Positions 1 through 7,088 of a stretch of 10,784 bases of DNA are shown here, in pieces. The stretch is from PWVB01 sp964530185 (GTDB lineage Bacteria > Chloroflexota > Anaerolineae > B4-G1 > SLSP01), in the NCBI GenBank assembly GCA_964530185.1, contig CAZHBB010000099.1, positions 1 through 10,784 of the forward strand, in the 5' to 3' direction. The notes beneath the pieces are model-generated. The model worked only from the letters and a program-made list of their open reading frames with translations, was not told the DNA's origin and ran no database searches. How positions within the stretch are numbered: the stretch's first letter is position 1; each line of letters opens with the position of its first letter. The translations under genes and the position numbers were made by a program.

Positions 1-30
1 CACAGCCATGCACCACAATTCAAATGATCA

Positions 31-35
31 GGAGG
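31..35 (+). promoter_or_regulatory. Ribosome binding site of the Gfo/Idh/MocA gene
   Basis: GGAGG inside AGGAGGA lies nine bases before the ATG at 45. It picks this ATG over the out-of-frame ATG at 38, which reads only a few codons before a stop. Confidence 0.8.
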
Positions 36-44
36 AAATGAGCA

Positions 45-1205
45 ATGGGTATTAGTCTTGGATTAGTCGGACTGGGCTCTTTCGGCAGCGCCTTTGCGGA
101 TCTCTTTATGAGCCATCCACTGGTGGACCGAATCGCCCTATGTGACCGCGAACCGGAACGCATGAAAGCATTTGCGGACAAACCGTCATGGCAAGCCAAA
201 CTACCTCATGATGGTCTTTATCCTTCCCTGGATGAGATCTGCAAAGCCGATCTCGATGCCTTAGTCATCATCACTCAGCCCTGGCTCCATGCCCCCCAGG
301 CCATTCAGGCCCTGGAGGCCGGTAAGCATGTCTACAGTGCCGTGCCCGTTATCAGCGTGCCGGATGCCGATGAGATTCTGGACTGGTGCGACCGTCTGGT
401 CCGGACTGTAGAGCGCACTGGCCTGCACTACATGATGGGAGAGACCACCTATTACCGTCCGCAAGCTCAGTACTGCCGACGACGTGCACGAACAGGCGAT
501 TTTGGCGAGTTCGTTTACGCCGAGGGTGAGTATTTTCACGATGTCGACTGTGGCCTGCGCGAAGTACGACGCTCGCGACTGACGGGCAAGGCGGGTGCAG
601 AGTGGGTGGCGTTGATGGAAGACTACCGTCGCCGTGGTGTCAAGGGTGGTCCCATGTACTATCCCACGCATTCTACCAGCGGCCCCATCAGCGTCATGAG
701 AGCTCATCCGGTCAAAGTCTGCGCCTGGGGATATGCCAATCGCTCGGGGGATCCCTTCTTCGCGGATGATGCATTTAGCAACGAGACCGCTCTCTTCACT
801 ATGAGCAACGGTGCCACCATGCGCATCTGCGAGTTCCGCGAAATCGGGCACCCTGGCCGCGAGATCTTCCGCATCTACGGGACAGAAGGGAGCTTCGAGA
901 ACGATACCTGGACTGACGATAAGAGTCAGACACCGGTGGCCGTGGACACCATGAGAGATCCCTTGCCAGAGGAAGTAGTGGCCGCCTTCACAGCCGCCGT
1001 GGGGCCCAATTTCTATGGTGGACACGGTGGGTCTCATGCTTACCTGGTGCACGAATTTGTGGACGCCATCGCGCATGATCGCATCCCCGCCGTCAATGTC
1101 TGGGAGGCTGTACGCTACATGGCCGCTGGGGCCATGGCTCACAAATCCGCCCTGCGCGACGGCGAGATACTCGAGGTACCTGACTGGGGTGACGCGCCGG
1201 TCTGA
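45..1205 (+). CDS. Gfo/Idh/MocA-family NAD(P)-dependent oxidoreductase lacking the usual EKP lysine
   Basis: A 386-residue protein of the usual length for this family of sugar and inositol dehydrogenases. The N-terminal Rossmann domain starts with the dinucleotide-binding motif GLGSFG (residues 9-14). The strand that normally carries the signature GKHVxxEKP is recognisable (GKHVYSAVP, 93-101), but Ala99-Val100 stand where Glu-Lys are expected, so the conserved catalytic Lys is absent. The C-terminal substrate domain follows, with a conserved-looking PTHSTSG stretch around His209 and the family's final helix near 340-370. The start is set by GGAGG at 31-35, nine bases before the ATG. Substrate cannot be read from sequence. 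Its neighbours (SDR, sugar-acid dehydratase, glycoside phosphorylase) suggest a sugar or sugar acid. The family call is secure; full redox activity is less so because of the missing Lys. It may be first in a + strand unit with the SDR gene, although the 195-base gap between them could hold a separate promoter. Confidence 0.93.
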   Translation: MGISLGLVGLGSFGSAFADLFMSHPLVDRIALCDREPERMKAFADKPSWQAKLPHDGLYPSLDEICKADLDALVIITQPWLHAPQAIQALEAGKHVYSAVPVISVPDADEILDWCDRLVRTVERTGLHYMMGETTYYRPQAQYCRRRARTGDFGEFVYAEGEYFHDVDCGLREVRRSRLTGKAGAEWVALMEDYRRRGVKGGPMYYPTHSTSGPISVMRAHPVKVCAWGYANRSGDPFFADDAFSNETALFTMSNGATMRICEFREIGHPGREIFRIYGTEGSFENDTWTDDKSQTPVAVDTMRDPLPEEVVAAFTAAVGPNFYGGHGGSHAYLVHEFVDAIAHDRIPAVNVWEAVRYMAAGAMAHKSALRDGEILEVPDWGDAPV

Positions 1206-1213
1206 AATCGTGG

Positions 1214-1228
1214 AGGTGACGGTCACCT
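1214..1228. promoter_or_regulatory. Candidate operator, palindrome copy 1
   Basis: AGGTGAC-G-GTCACCT is a perfect inverted repeat with 7-bp arms around one central base. It lies just after the stop codon of the oxidoreductase gene. Six bases of each arm recur in the second copy at 1297-1309. A one-base centre cannot form a good RNA hairpin, so a site for a dimeric DNA-binding regulator is the simplest reading (inference). The right arm overlaps a small stem-loop at 1225-1246. Confidence 0.5.
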
Positions 1229-1246
1229 GCGGACAGACGGGCAGGT
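1225..1246 (+). other. Small stem-loop ACCTGC / GCAGGT
   Basis: ACCTGC (1225-1230) and GCAGGT (1241-1246) can pair across a 10-base loop. It sits about 20 bases after the oxidoreductase stop and overlaps the first palindrome. There is no T-run after it, so it is weak as an intrinsic terminator. It may reflect overlap with the operator-like repeat rather than an RNA element. Confidence 0.25.
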
Positions 1247-1296
1247 AACGGCTCCTCTGCCATCGGGAAATGCCACAAAGAAGACTATCCTGTCTG

Positions 1297-1309
1297 GGTG
1301 ACAGTCACC
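1297..1309. promoter_or_regulatory. Candidate operator, palindrome copy 2
   Basis: GGTGAC-A-GTCACC is a perfect inverted repeat with 6-bp arms around a single A. It is the second copy of the palindrome at 1214-1228, and both copies are followed by T. The centres are 82 bases apart, and this copy lies about 90 bases before the SDR start codon. Two matching palindromes in one intergenic gap suggest cooperative binding or looping by one regulator controlling the SDR gene (inference). I cannot name the regulator, and none is encoded in the window. Confidence 0.5.
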
Positions 1310-1400
1310 TATCAGAGGCTATCATGGCGTGGGGAGACAGAAATGGACGTCCCCCAGCATGTTGCGCTGACTCTTCACATGGGAGGAAACAAGATCGGAT

Positions 1401-2216
1401 ATGGACATCATCAGCGAGTCTTTCACCTCATTGCCAGTTCGTTATCCCGAACTCGCCGATAAGGTCGCCATCATAACCGGATCCAGTCGCGGCATTGGCC
1501 GCGGTATCGCACTGCGGCTGGCTCGCGAGGGTATGAAGGTGGTCATCAACAGTCGGACGCCCGAGGCCGTGCAGGCTACAACCGAGATGCTCAAGAGCCT
1601 GGGGGCCACAGCGATTGGGGTGGCGGCCGACCTGAGCGGAACCGCCGGGGTGCGTGAGCTCTTTAGCCGGACGCTGGACGCCTTTGGCACCGTTGACCTG
1701 TTGGTGAACAATGCCGCTAACCTGAGACGCCACCATTTCTTCGAGGTGGATGAGGCACTGCTCGACAACGAACTGGCGACTAACATTCGGGGCCCGTATC
1801 TCTGTGCCTGTTACGCAGCACAGGAGATGCGGGATGCGGGACATGGCGGGAGTATTGTGAACATCAGTTCGGTGGGTGGGCTGCGCGCACACTGGCGCGG
1901 TCTACCCTACGATATGACGAAGGGGGCCTTGGATGCAATGACGCGTGCCATGGCCCTGGAACTGGCGCAGTACGACATCCGCGTCAATGCTGTGGCACCG
2001 GGTGCCACACTGACAGAGCGGTGGTCCGATCCCAGTAGCCCGCGCATGCAAGAGGTCGCCGCCAGGATACCATTGGGTCGGTTCGGGCGGGGGATCGAAA
2101 TCGGAGCAGCCGTTGCCTTCCTGGCCTCGTCCGATGCCGCGTACATCACTGGGCAAGTCCTATACGTAGATGGCGGGATCACGGCCCAGCTATCCCCCCC
2201 GGGACAACCTATCTAG
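1401..2216 (+). CDS. Short-chain dehydrogenase/reductase (SDR) family oxidoreductase
   Basis: A 271-residue classical SDR. The cofactor motif TGSSRGIG is at residues 26-33, and Asn50-Ser-Arg after the second strand suggests a preference for NADP(H) over NAD(H). NNAA at 103-106 replaces the usual NNAG. The catalytic residues are in place: Ser157, Tyr170 and Lys174 (YxxxK). PGATLTERW at 200-208 is the region after the cofactor-binding PG, and the C-terminal YVDGG motif is at 255-259. It resembles the gluconate 5-dehydrogenase / 3-oxoacyl-ACP reductase-like branch that often acts on sugar acids in catabolic clusters. The substrate is inferred only from context. The chosen ATG has GGGAGGA at 1381-1387, about 13 bases upstream, which is a slightly long spacing. 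The N-terminus carries some 20 residues before the first strand. Two palindromes upstream suggest regulated expression. Confidence 0.95.
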   Translation: MDIISESFTSLPVRYPELADKVAIITGSSRGIGRGIALRLAREGMKVVINSRTPEAVQATTEMLKSLGATAIGVAADLSGTAGVRELFSRTLDAFGTVDLLVNNAANLRRHHFFEVDEALLDNELATNIRGPYLCACYAAQEMRDAGHGGSIVNISSVGGLRAHWRGLPYDMTKGALDAMTRAMALELAQYDIRVNAVAPGATLTERWSDPSSPRMQEVAARIPLGRFGRGIEIGAAVAFLASSDAAYITGQVLYVDGGITAQLSPPGQPI

Positions 2217-2226
2217 AGGGCGGACA

Positions 2227-2269
2227 TGGCGTCCCATCCTGGCATGAACGAAAGCCGGATGGGACGCCA
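2227..2269. terminator. Bidirectional hairpin between convergent genes
   Basis: TGGCGTCCCATCC (2227-2239) pairs perfectly over 13 bp with GGATGGGACGCCA (2257-2269). An inner GGC/GCC pair (2241-2243 with 2254-2256) extends the stem past one bulged T. It lies in the 71-base gap between the stop of the + strand SDR gene and the stop of the minus-strand fusion gene, where a shared terminator is expected. Neither side has a run of T, so it may rely on Rho or serve as a 3'-end stabiliser. Confidence 0.7.
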
Positions 2270-2287
2270 CGCCTGGACTTTGATGCC

Positions 2288-4531
2288 TTAGAACTCCCGG
2301 TCGAGGCCGAGCAGTTCCAGCAGTGCGTCGATCAGGGCCTGAGCTTTGTCCTCGCTCTCAGCCTCCGCGAATATCCTGAGGATGGGCTCGGTGCCCGAGA
2401 ACCTGAGCAGTACCCAGGCGTCATCCTCCAGATAGAACTTAACCCCGTCCATCTGTGAAACGCGTTGCACCGCGTAGGGACCAAGCTGCAGTGGCTTGGT
2501 CTGGTGCCCTTCGATCAGCGCCTCCACCTGTTTCGGAATCACAATCCTCATCTCCGAGGTGGCGGGTAGATTGACCTCGACCATCTTCATGTAACCCGTC
2601 ATCTCGTAGATCTGGGAGAGAAGCTGAGACACCCGCTTACCCGTGACGGCCAGCATCTCCACGATCAGCGCTGCGGCGAAGATGCCGTCCTTGCCAAGGA
2701 TATGTCCCCGGATCGTCAGGCCGCCACTGGATTCACCCCCCAGCAGGGCGTCATGTTCCACCATGGCGGCGGACACGTGCTTGAAGCCGACGGGCACCTC
2801 ATAGGCCTGTTCCCCAAAGCGGGCCGCCAGACGATCCAGGAGATGCGTCGTCGCCAGATTGCGCACGACACCCCCACGCTGTCCCCGGACCTCGTGTAGA
2901 TACCAGTAGACCAGCAGGAGGATATCGTTGACCTCCACGTAGTTCCCCTTCTCGTCCACGATGGCGATCCGGTCCGCGTCCCCATCGGTTGCCAGTCCAA
3001 GGTCGTACTGCCCATCGCGCACGTAGGTCATAAGGAGGCGCAGGGCATCGATGTCTGGTGCGGGTGAGCGTCCACCAAACAGAGGGTTGTGGCGCTCATT
3101 GATAAAGGCGACACGACAACGGGCCTCCGTCAGGATGATCCCCAGGGTGAGCTGACTCACGCCGAACATGGGATCGACGATGACGCGCAGCCCGGCCTCG
3201 CGGATGGCGGCCATGTCGATCAGGCTCTCCACAGCATCGACATAGGCGTTGGTGAAGTCGCTAGGACGTACCACCCCGGCCTCCAACGCCAGGTCAAGGT
3301 CGATCTTGACCACGTCCTGTGTCGTAAGCTGATTGGCCTCCTCCTGGATCTGCTGCACCTCATTGTCCTGAAGAAGCGAGCCGTCACTGCGGAAGACCTT
3401 GAGCCCGTTCCAGTCTGGTGGATTGTGACTGGCAGTGAAGACTAGGCCATAGGCTGCATGCTGCTGTGCCGTGGCAAACGTGACCAACGGTGTGGGGACG
3501 GCTTCCTCCAACAGGAAGACCGGGATGTTGTTCCCTGCAAACACCTCTGCCGCTGCCTGGGCGGCCTTGTCCGAGAGGAAACGCCGATCGTACCCGATCA
3601 GCACCCCTTGCGCTTCAGCATTACGCCGGATGATCGCGTTGGCCAGGGCCTGGCTCAGACGCCGTACATTGTGCAGCGTGAAGCCTTCGCCAATCACTGC
3701 CCGCCATCCGCCGGTGCCAAAGGTGATGATGTTGAGTTCCTCATGACGGCGCGGGCGGAACATTCGCTTCTGGAGCACAAAGGCTGCCCGATCAAGATCC
3801 TCTCGGCTGTTGATACCCAGCACCTCGTCCTGATCATAGATCTGATACCCTTCTACACGCATCCGGCTGCGGATCATGCGATGGGCACAATCGGTCAACC
3901 GATATTCGCCATCCACCGTCGACGGGGCCAGCGTCTTGAGCACCTCGAAGATGGTACGAGCCTTGACCGCATAGGCCCCGACATTGAGCTCTTGAATCTC
4001 ACGCACCTCGGGCGAGGCCTCGGTGTCCTCGATGATATCGATGATGCGATCATTCGCGTCACGTATGATCCGCCCGTAGGGAAGGGGTTGATCGACCACC
4101 GCTGTTAACAGGGTCAGGTGAGCACCCTTGAGGCGGTGACGATTGAGTAACCCAAGGATCGTCGAGGGGCGGAAGAGAGGCGTGTCGCCGTAGAGGATGA
4201 GCAGGTCACCCTCATAGGTGCCCAGATAGGGTTCCAATTGGAGCACCGCGTGCCCGGTCCCTTTAGGTTCGTCTTGAACCACATACGTGACGCCTGGATA
4301 GTCCAGATAGGTCCTCACTGGTGACTCTTCTCCCGGGATCACAATGTACAGATCCTGCGGTTGGACAATCTGAAGGGCATTACGGATCACATAATCGATG
4401 ACCCGTAGATTCCCCAGCCGCTCCAACAGAATTGCCTCCTCTCCTCCCTCGATACGCTCCTGCCCAGCGGCCAGGATAACGACCTTGAGAGGTTGGCTTC
4501 GAGCTTGCTCCTCAAGCGTAGCGTACGTCAT
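2288..4531 (-). CDS. Fusion: GlmU-like nucleotidyltransferase domain + phosphoglucomutase/phosphomannomutase
   Basis: A 747-residue two-domain protein, numbered from the ATG at 4531. Residues 15-255 match the GlmU uridylyltransferase domain: LAAG (20-23), GTGHAV (91-96), GDTPL (115-119), PYGRI near 151, ELN near 181 and EYRLTD (209-214). The usual GxGTRM...PK stretch after LAAG is degenerate: a gap-free alignment to GlmU puts Ile at both the Arg and Lys positions. No hexapeptide beta-helix repeats follow, so there is no acetyltransferase domain. Residues 268-745 form a complete alpha-D-phosphohexomutase: FGTGGWR (271-277), TASHNP with phosphoserine Ser368, the metal loop DGDADR (516-521), the sugar-binding loop GGESSGG (598-604) and the phosphate-binding RFSGTEP (710-716). 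It probably interconverts hexose 1- and 6-phosphates; the nucleotidyltransferase activity is doubtful. It follows the dehydratase gene by 34 bases, so the two are probably cotranscribed. An upstream in-frame GTG at 4549 is less likely because GGAGG lies between it and the ATG. Confidence 0.93.
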   Translation of the reverse strand: MTYATLEEQARSQPLKVVILAAGQERIEGGEEAILLERLGNLRVIDYVIRNALQIVQPQDLYIVIPGEESPVRTYLDYPGVTYVVQDEPKGTGHAVLQLEPYLGTYEGDLLILYGDTPLFRPSTILGLLNRHRLKGAHLTLLTAVVDQPLPYGRIIRDANDRIIDIIEDTEASPEVREIQELNVGAYAVKARTIFEVLKTLAPSTVDGEYRLTDCAHRMIRSRMRVEGYQIYDQDEVLGINSREDLDRAAFVLQKRMFRPRRHEELNIITFGTGGWRAVIGEGFTLHNVRRLSQALANAIIRRNAEAQGVLIGYDRRFLSDKAAQAAAEVFAGNNIPVFLLEEAVPTPLVTFATAQQHAAYGLVFTASHNPPDWNGLKVFRSDGSLLQDNEVQQIQEEANQLTTQDVVKIDLDLALEAGVVRPSDFTNAYVDAVESLIDMAAIREAGLRVIVDPMFGVSQLTLGIILTEARCRVAFINERHNPLFGGRSPAPDIDALRLLMTYVRDGQYDLGLATDGDADRIAIVDEKGNYVEVNDILLLVYWYLHEVRGQRGGVVRNLATTHLLDRLAARFGEQAYEVPVGFKHVSAAMVEHDALLGGESSGGLTIRGHILGKDGIFAAALIVEMLAVTGKRVSQLLSQIYEMTGYMKMVEVNLPATSEMRIVIPKQVEALIEGHQTKPLQLGPYAVQRVSQMDGVKFYLEDDAWVLLRFSGTEPILRIFAEAESEDKAQALIDALLELLGLDREF

Positions 4532-4535
4532 CGCA

Positions 4536-4540
4536 CCTCC
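4536..4540 (-). promoter_or_regulatory. Ribosome binding site that sets the start of the fusion gene
   Basis: On the minus strand, GGAGG precedes the ATG at 4531 by four bases and lies downstream of the alternative in-frame GTG at 4549. This favours the ATG, making the protein six residues shorter than the longest reading frame. Confidence 0.7.
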
Positions 4541-4565
4541 ACAAAACACAGGCTACCGGGACAGC

Positions 4566-5747
4566 CTACCAGTTAGTGTATGAGCCATCCCTCCGATGGA
4601 GGCGTGGCGCCTCCCAGAATTTGAACGATTGGGACTGCACATAGTCCTCGTTGACCTCAACGCCGAGTCCGGGGGTGTCCGGTACGGGGAACCAGTTTCC
4701 CTCCAGCTTATGCTGCTGCGGAAAGATCTCTGCACTGGGATAGTTCTGCTGCTGAGTGGGCGAGATCCAAATCTCCATCCAGGCGAAATTGGGCACTGCA
4801 GCCGCCAGATGGACGGTGGCAGCCGTACAAACGGGGCCCAGCGGATTGTGTGGCATCAGGTCGATGTAGTGTGCCTCCGCCCATCCAGCTACCTTCATGG
4901 CCTCCGTCAGTCCACCTACGTTGCATACATCCACGCGGGCGAAGTTCGTGAGCCCGCGTTCGATATAGGGCAGGAACTGCCACTTGCTGGAGAACTCCTC
5001 ACCTATGGCAAAGGGCACGTTGGTCATTTGGCGCAGCATGGCATAAGCCTCAGGTGTCTCGTCGCGGATCGGCTCCTCAAGGAAGTCCAGGGTGCCCGAA
5101 GGCATTCGCTGGCAGAAAGAAGCAGCTTCGGCAACTGACAGGCGATGATGATACTCCACACCCAGCACCGGGCCCAAGCCTACAGCCTCTCGCACCTTAG
5201 TGAGCCACGCCGCCGTGACGCCAATGGATTCACGGGGCTCAAACAGTGTCCGATCCCCGGTCACCAACTCACCTTTCTTCCCGAAGGGCCCCTGCGCTGC
5301 CCCGATTCGAATGACGTTCCAGCCATGGTCCAGTAGAAGCCGGACGTTGTCCAGAAGTTGATCCAGGGAGGAACCGCCCGTTGTGGCAAAGCAAGGCACA
5401 TAGTCCCGGTGTTTCCCTCCTAGAAGCTGATAGACAGGCACGCCCAGCGCCTTGCCCACCACATCATGGAGCGCAATATCGATAGCAGAGATGGCACCGG
5501 TCAGCACACGTCCACCCTCGAAGTACTGACTGCGGTACATCTCCTGCCACAGAGCACCTCGCTGCATTGGATCCTTGCCAATCAGGAACTCGCGATAGTG
5601 CCTTATTGCCCCTGCGACGGCCAACTCGCGGCCCGAGACCCCTGCCTCGCCCCATCCATAGATCCCTTCATCGGTTTCCACTTTGACCAGCAACTGGTTG
5701 CGATGTCCGACCCACACCGGATAGGGTTTGATGTCTGTGATCTTCAT
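4566..5747 (-). CDS. Mandelate racemase/muconate lactonizing enzyme family protein, galactonate dehydratase-like
   Basis: A 393-residue enolase-superfamily enzyme. The N-terminal capping domain (about 1-115) includes TDEGIYGWGE and the conserved SAIDIALHDVVGKALGVPV run (87-105). The barrel follows. Metal-ligand positions align as Glu198 (VEYH), Glu224 (FLEEP) and Glu250 (IGEEF). His200 and His300 (PHNPLGPV) fit the paired catalytic histidines of the D-galactonate dehydratase / mandelate racemase subgroup. In well-studied relatives the first ligand is Asp (DxH); here it is Glu. The likely reaction is dehydration of a sugar acid (aldonate) to a 2-keto-3-deoxy acid; the exact sugar cannot be read. 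The start is supported by GAGGAG just upstream on the minus strand. It lies 283 bases after the GH130 stop and 34 bases before the fusion gene, so it may begin its own transcript. Family call secure, substrate unknown. Confidence 0.93.
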   Translation of the reverse strand: MKITDIKPYPVWVGHRNQLLVKVETDEGIYGWGEAGVSGRELAVAGAIRHYREFLIGKDPMQRGALWQEMYRSQYFEGGRVLTGAISAIDIALHDVVGKALGVPVYQLLGGKHRDYVPCFATTGGSSLDQLLDNVRLLLDHGWNVIRIGAAQGPFGKKGELVTGDRTLFEPRESIGVTAAWLTKVREAVGLGPVLGVEYHHRLSVAEAASFCQRMPSGTLDFLEEPIRDETPEAYAMLRQMTNVPFAIGEEFSSKWQFLPYIERGLTNFARVDVCNVGGLTEAMKVAGWAEAHYIDLMPHNPLGPVCTAATVHLAAAVPNFAWMEIWISPTQQQNYPSAEIFPQQHKLEGNWFPVPDTPGLGVEVNEDYVQSQSFKFWEAPRLHRRDGSYTNW

Positions 5748-6000
5748 GCTCTGATTCTCCTCTCATATCCCTGACGGGTAATCTCCTACAGTGGCTCTGG
5801 ACAGCCGTCTCATCCCTGACGTCCAACATCCACTGGATTGTCAAAGCCTTCCAGGTTCCCGACGGCGGCTCTGAGATGTGTTGCGTTTGTGGTCCCCCTG
5901 GTGATGGACATAATGTTCCAGAGACTACTCCCACGAAGCACACCGACAGGAAGTCCCTCCAAATATCCGCGACAAGATCATATACGAGAAACCGTGGAAA
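5748..6000. other. Intergenic leader between the GH130 and dehydratase genes
   Basis: About 250 bases with no convincing gene; short frames on both strands lack conserved motifs. An 8-base direct repeat, CCCTGACG, occurs at 5769-5776 and 5814-5821, 45 bases apart, each copy preceded by TCAT within two bases. The gap is large for this otherwise compact minus-strand cluster. A promoter for the dehydratase and fusion genes probably lies here, but I cannot place its boxes. Confidence 0.4.
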
Positions 6001-6016
6001 GGCACACGCAAGTGCC
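6001..6016 (-). terminator. Weak terminator-like hairpin after the GH130 gene
   Basis: On the minus strand GGCAC and GTGCC can pair over 5 bp around a 6-base loop, followed by TTTCC. It begins about 15 bases past the GH130 stop. The short stem and short T-run make it a weak candidate. If real, it would reduce readthrough into the dehydratase gene. Confidence 0.3.
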
Positions 6017-6030
6017 CCATGGCCATCTTC

Positions 6031-7011
6031 TTACACAGAGTCACTCTTCACAAAGTCAATCAGATCCTGCACATACCCAAAGGCGAGGGCCACCACGGTG
6101 TCCGCACCGCCATAGTAGATCGCCAGACGCCCTGTGGGCGCATCACACAGGGCTGCACAGGGGAAGACGACGTTGGGCACGTCCCCCACGCACTCATAGA
6201 GAGTCTGGGGGGACATGAAGTAGCGGCGTGAGCGGGCAATGACCTTCCAGGGTTGATCGAGGTCCAGCAGCGCGGCGCCGGCACTGTAGACGTAGCCGTT
6301 ACATGAAGTCAGCACGCCGTGGTAGATCAGGAGCCATCCTTCTGAAGTCTCAATGGGGATCGGTCCCGCTCCCACCTTGGTACTCTGCCATCCCCCTGCC
6401 GGCCCGAAGACGAAGCGGTGATTGCCCCAGTAGTGCATGTCTGGACTCTCACTGTAGAAAATATCGCCGAACGGTGTGTGCCCCGTATCGCTCGGACGGC
6501 TCAACATGGCAAACCGGCCATTAATCTTGCGCGGGAAAAGCACACCGTTACGGTTGTAAGGCAGAAAGGCATTCTCTAACTGATAGAAGGTCTGAAAGTC
6601 ATACGTATATCCCACCCCGATGGTTGGGCCATGATACCAGTTACACCAGGTCACATAGTAGCGATCCTCGATCCACACTACGCGCGGATCATAACCATAT
6701 ACAAACCGGCCTATCTCCTCATCATCGGCCACGAACCTGATGCGCTCCTCGTCGATCTGCCAGGTGACACCATCCTGGCTGCGCCCCGCGTGCAACTGCA
6801 TCTGTCGTCCGGTGTCATCAACTCGAAAAACACCGGCAAAGCCCTCCTGATAGGGTACAACCGCGCTGTTGAAAATACTGTTCGAGCAGGCAATCGCGTC
6901 GCGTGGGATGATAGGATTACGTCTGGAGCGCCACACCACGCCACGTGCATCGGCTGGTCGCTCCTCCCATGGGATATTGGGCAATGGCTCCCCTATGACA
7001 CGAACACTCAT
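6031..7011 (-). CDS. Glycoside hydrolase family 130 (beta-mannoside phosphorylase-type) protein
   Basis: A 326-residue cytoplasmic protein with no signal peptide, the usual size for the shorter GH130 branch. The five-bladed propeller motifs are present: RNPIIPRD (31-38), SNSIFNSAVV (43-52), the general-acid region GYDPRVV with Asp108, RNGVLFPRK (154-162), KVGAGPIPI (212-220) with IYHGV (229-233), VPNVVFPC (278-285), and the C-terminal YYGGADTVVALA (299-310). GH130 enzymes split beta-mannosides with inorganic phosphate, giving alpha-mannose 1-phosphate; a few members are hydrolases. Which linkage is cut here cannot be told. The start is the ATG after a perfect AAGGAGGT; the frame extends 29 codons upstream to another ATG, but that reading has no comparable site and would overlap the preceding gene. 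It follows the nitrilase gene by 77 bases. The mutase domain encoded downstream could use its sugar-phosphate product. Confidence 0.92.
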   Translation of the reverse strand: MSVRVIGEPLPNIPWEERPADARGVVWRSRRNPIIPRDAIACSNSIFNSAVVPYQEGFAGVFRVDDTGRQMQLHAGRSQDGVTWQIDEERIRFVADDEEIGRFVYGYDPRVVWIEDRYYVTWCNWYHGPTIGVGYTYDFQTFYQLENAFLPYNRNGVLFPRKINGRFAMLSRPSDTGHTPFGDIFYSESPDMHYWGNHRFVFGPAGGWQSTKVGAGPIPIETSEGWLLIYHGVLTSCNGYVYSAGAALLDLDQPWKVIARSRRYFMSPQTLYECVGDVPNVVFPCAALCDAPTGRLAIYYGGADTVVALAFGYVQDLIDFVKSDSV

Positions 7012-7015
7012 CTCG

Positions 7016-7023
7016 ACCTCCTT
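7016..7023 (-). promoter_or_regulatory. Ribosome binding site of the GH130 gene
   Basis: AAGGAGGT on the minus strand is a perfect anti-16S match, four bases before the ATG at 7011. It decides the start against the in-frame ATG at 7098. Confidence 0.85.
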
Positions 7024-7088
7024 GGTATCGTTTATATCCTTGCCATGCGCGCTTGGGGGTGCAGCCCACACGTCGATGCATGGGGGTG

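Noticed and set aside
261..1226. A 321-codon open frame on the minus strand opposite the Gfo/Idh/MocA gene
   Set aside because: It lies antisense to a gene with clear motifs, shows no domain pattern of its own, and is rich in His, Gly and Ser as expected of a shadow frame in GC-biased codons.
1206..1400. The paired palindromes as a small CRISPR array or REP-type repeat
   Set aside because: There are only two copies, the sequence around them is not conserved between copies, and the short palindromic core fits an operator better.
2217..2287. The 13-bp inverted repeat as a transposon end or attachment site
   Set aside because: The arms are only 17 bases apart and sit between two convergent stop codons, so a terminator hairpin explains them better.
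3458..4108. A 216-codon + strand frame opposite the fusion gene, with neighbouring antisense frames
   Set aside because: It is antisense to conserved motifs of the nucleotidyltransferase and mutase domains and shows no recognisable domain; it is a shadow.
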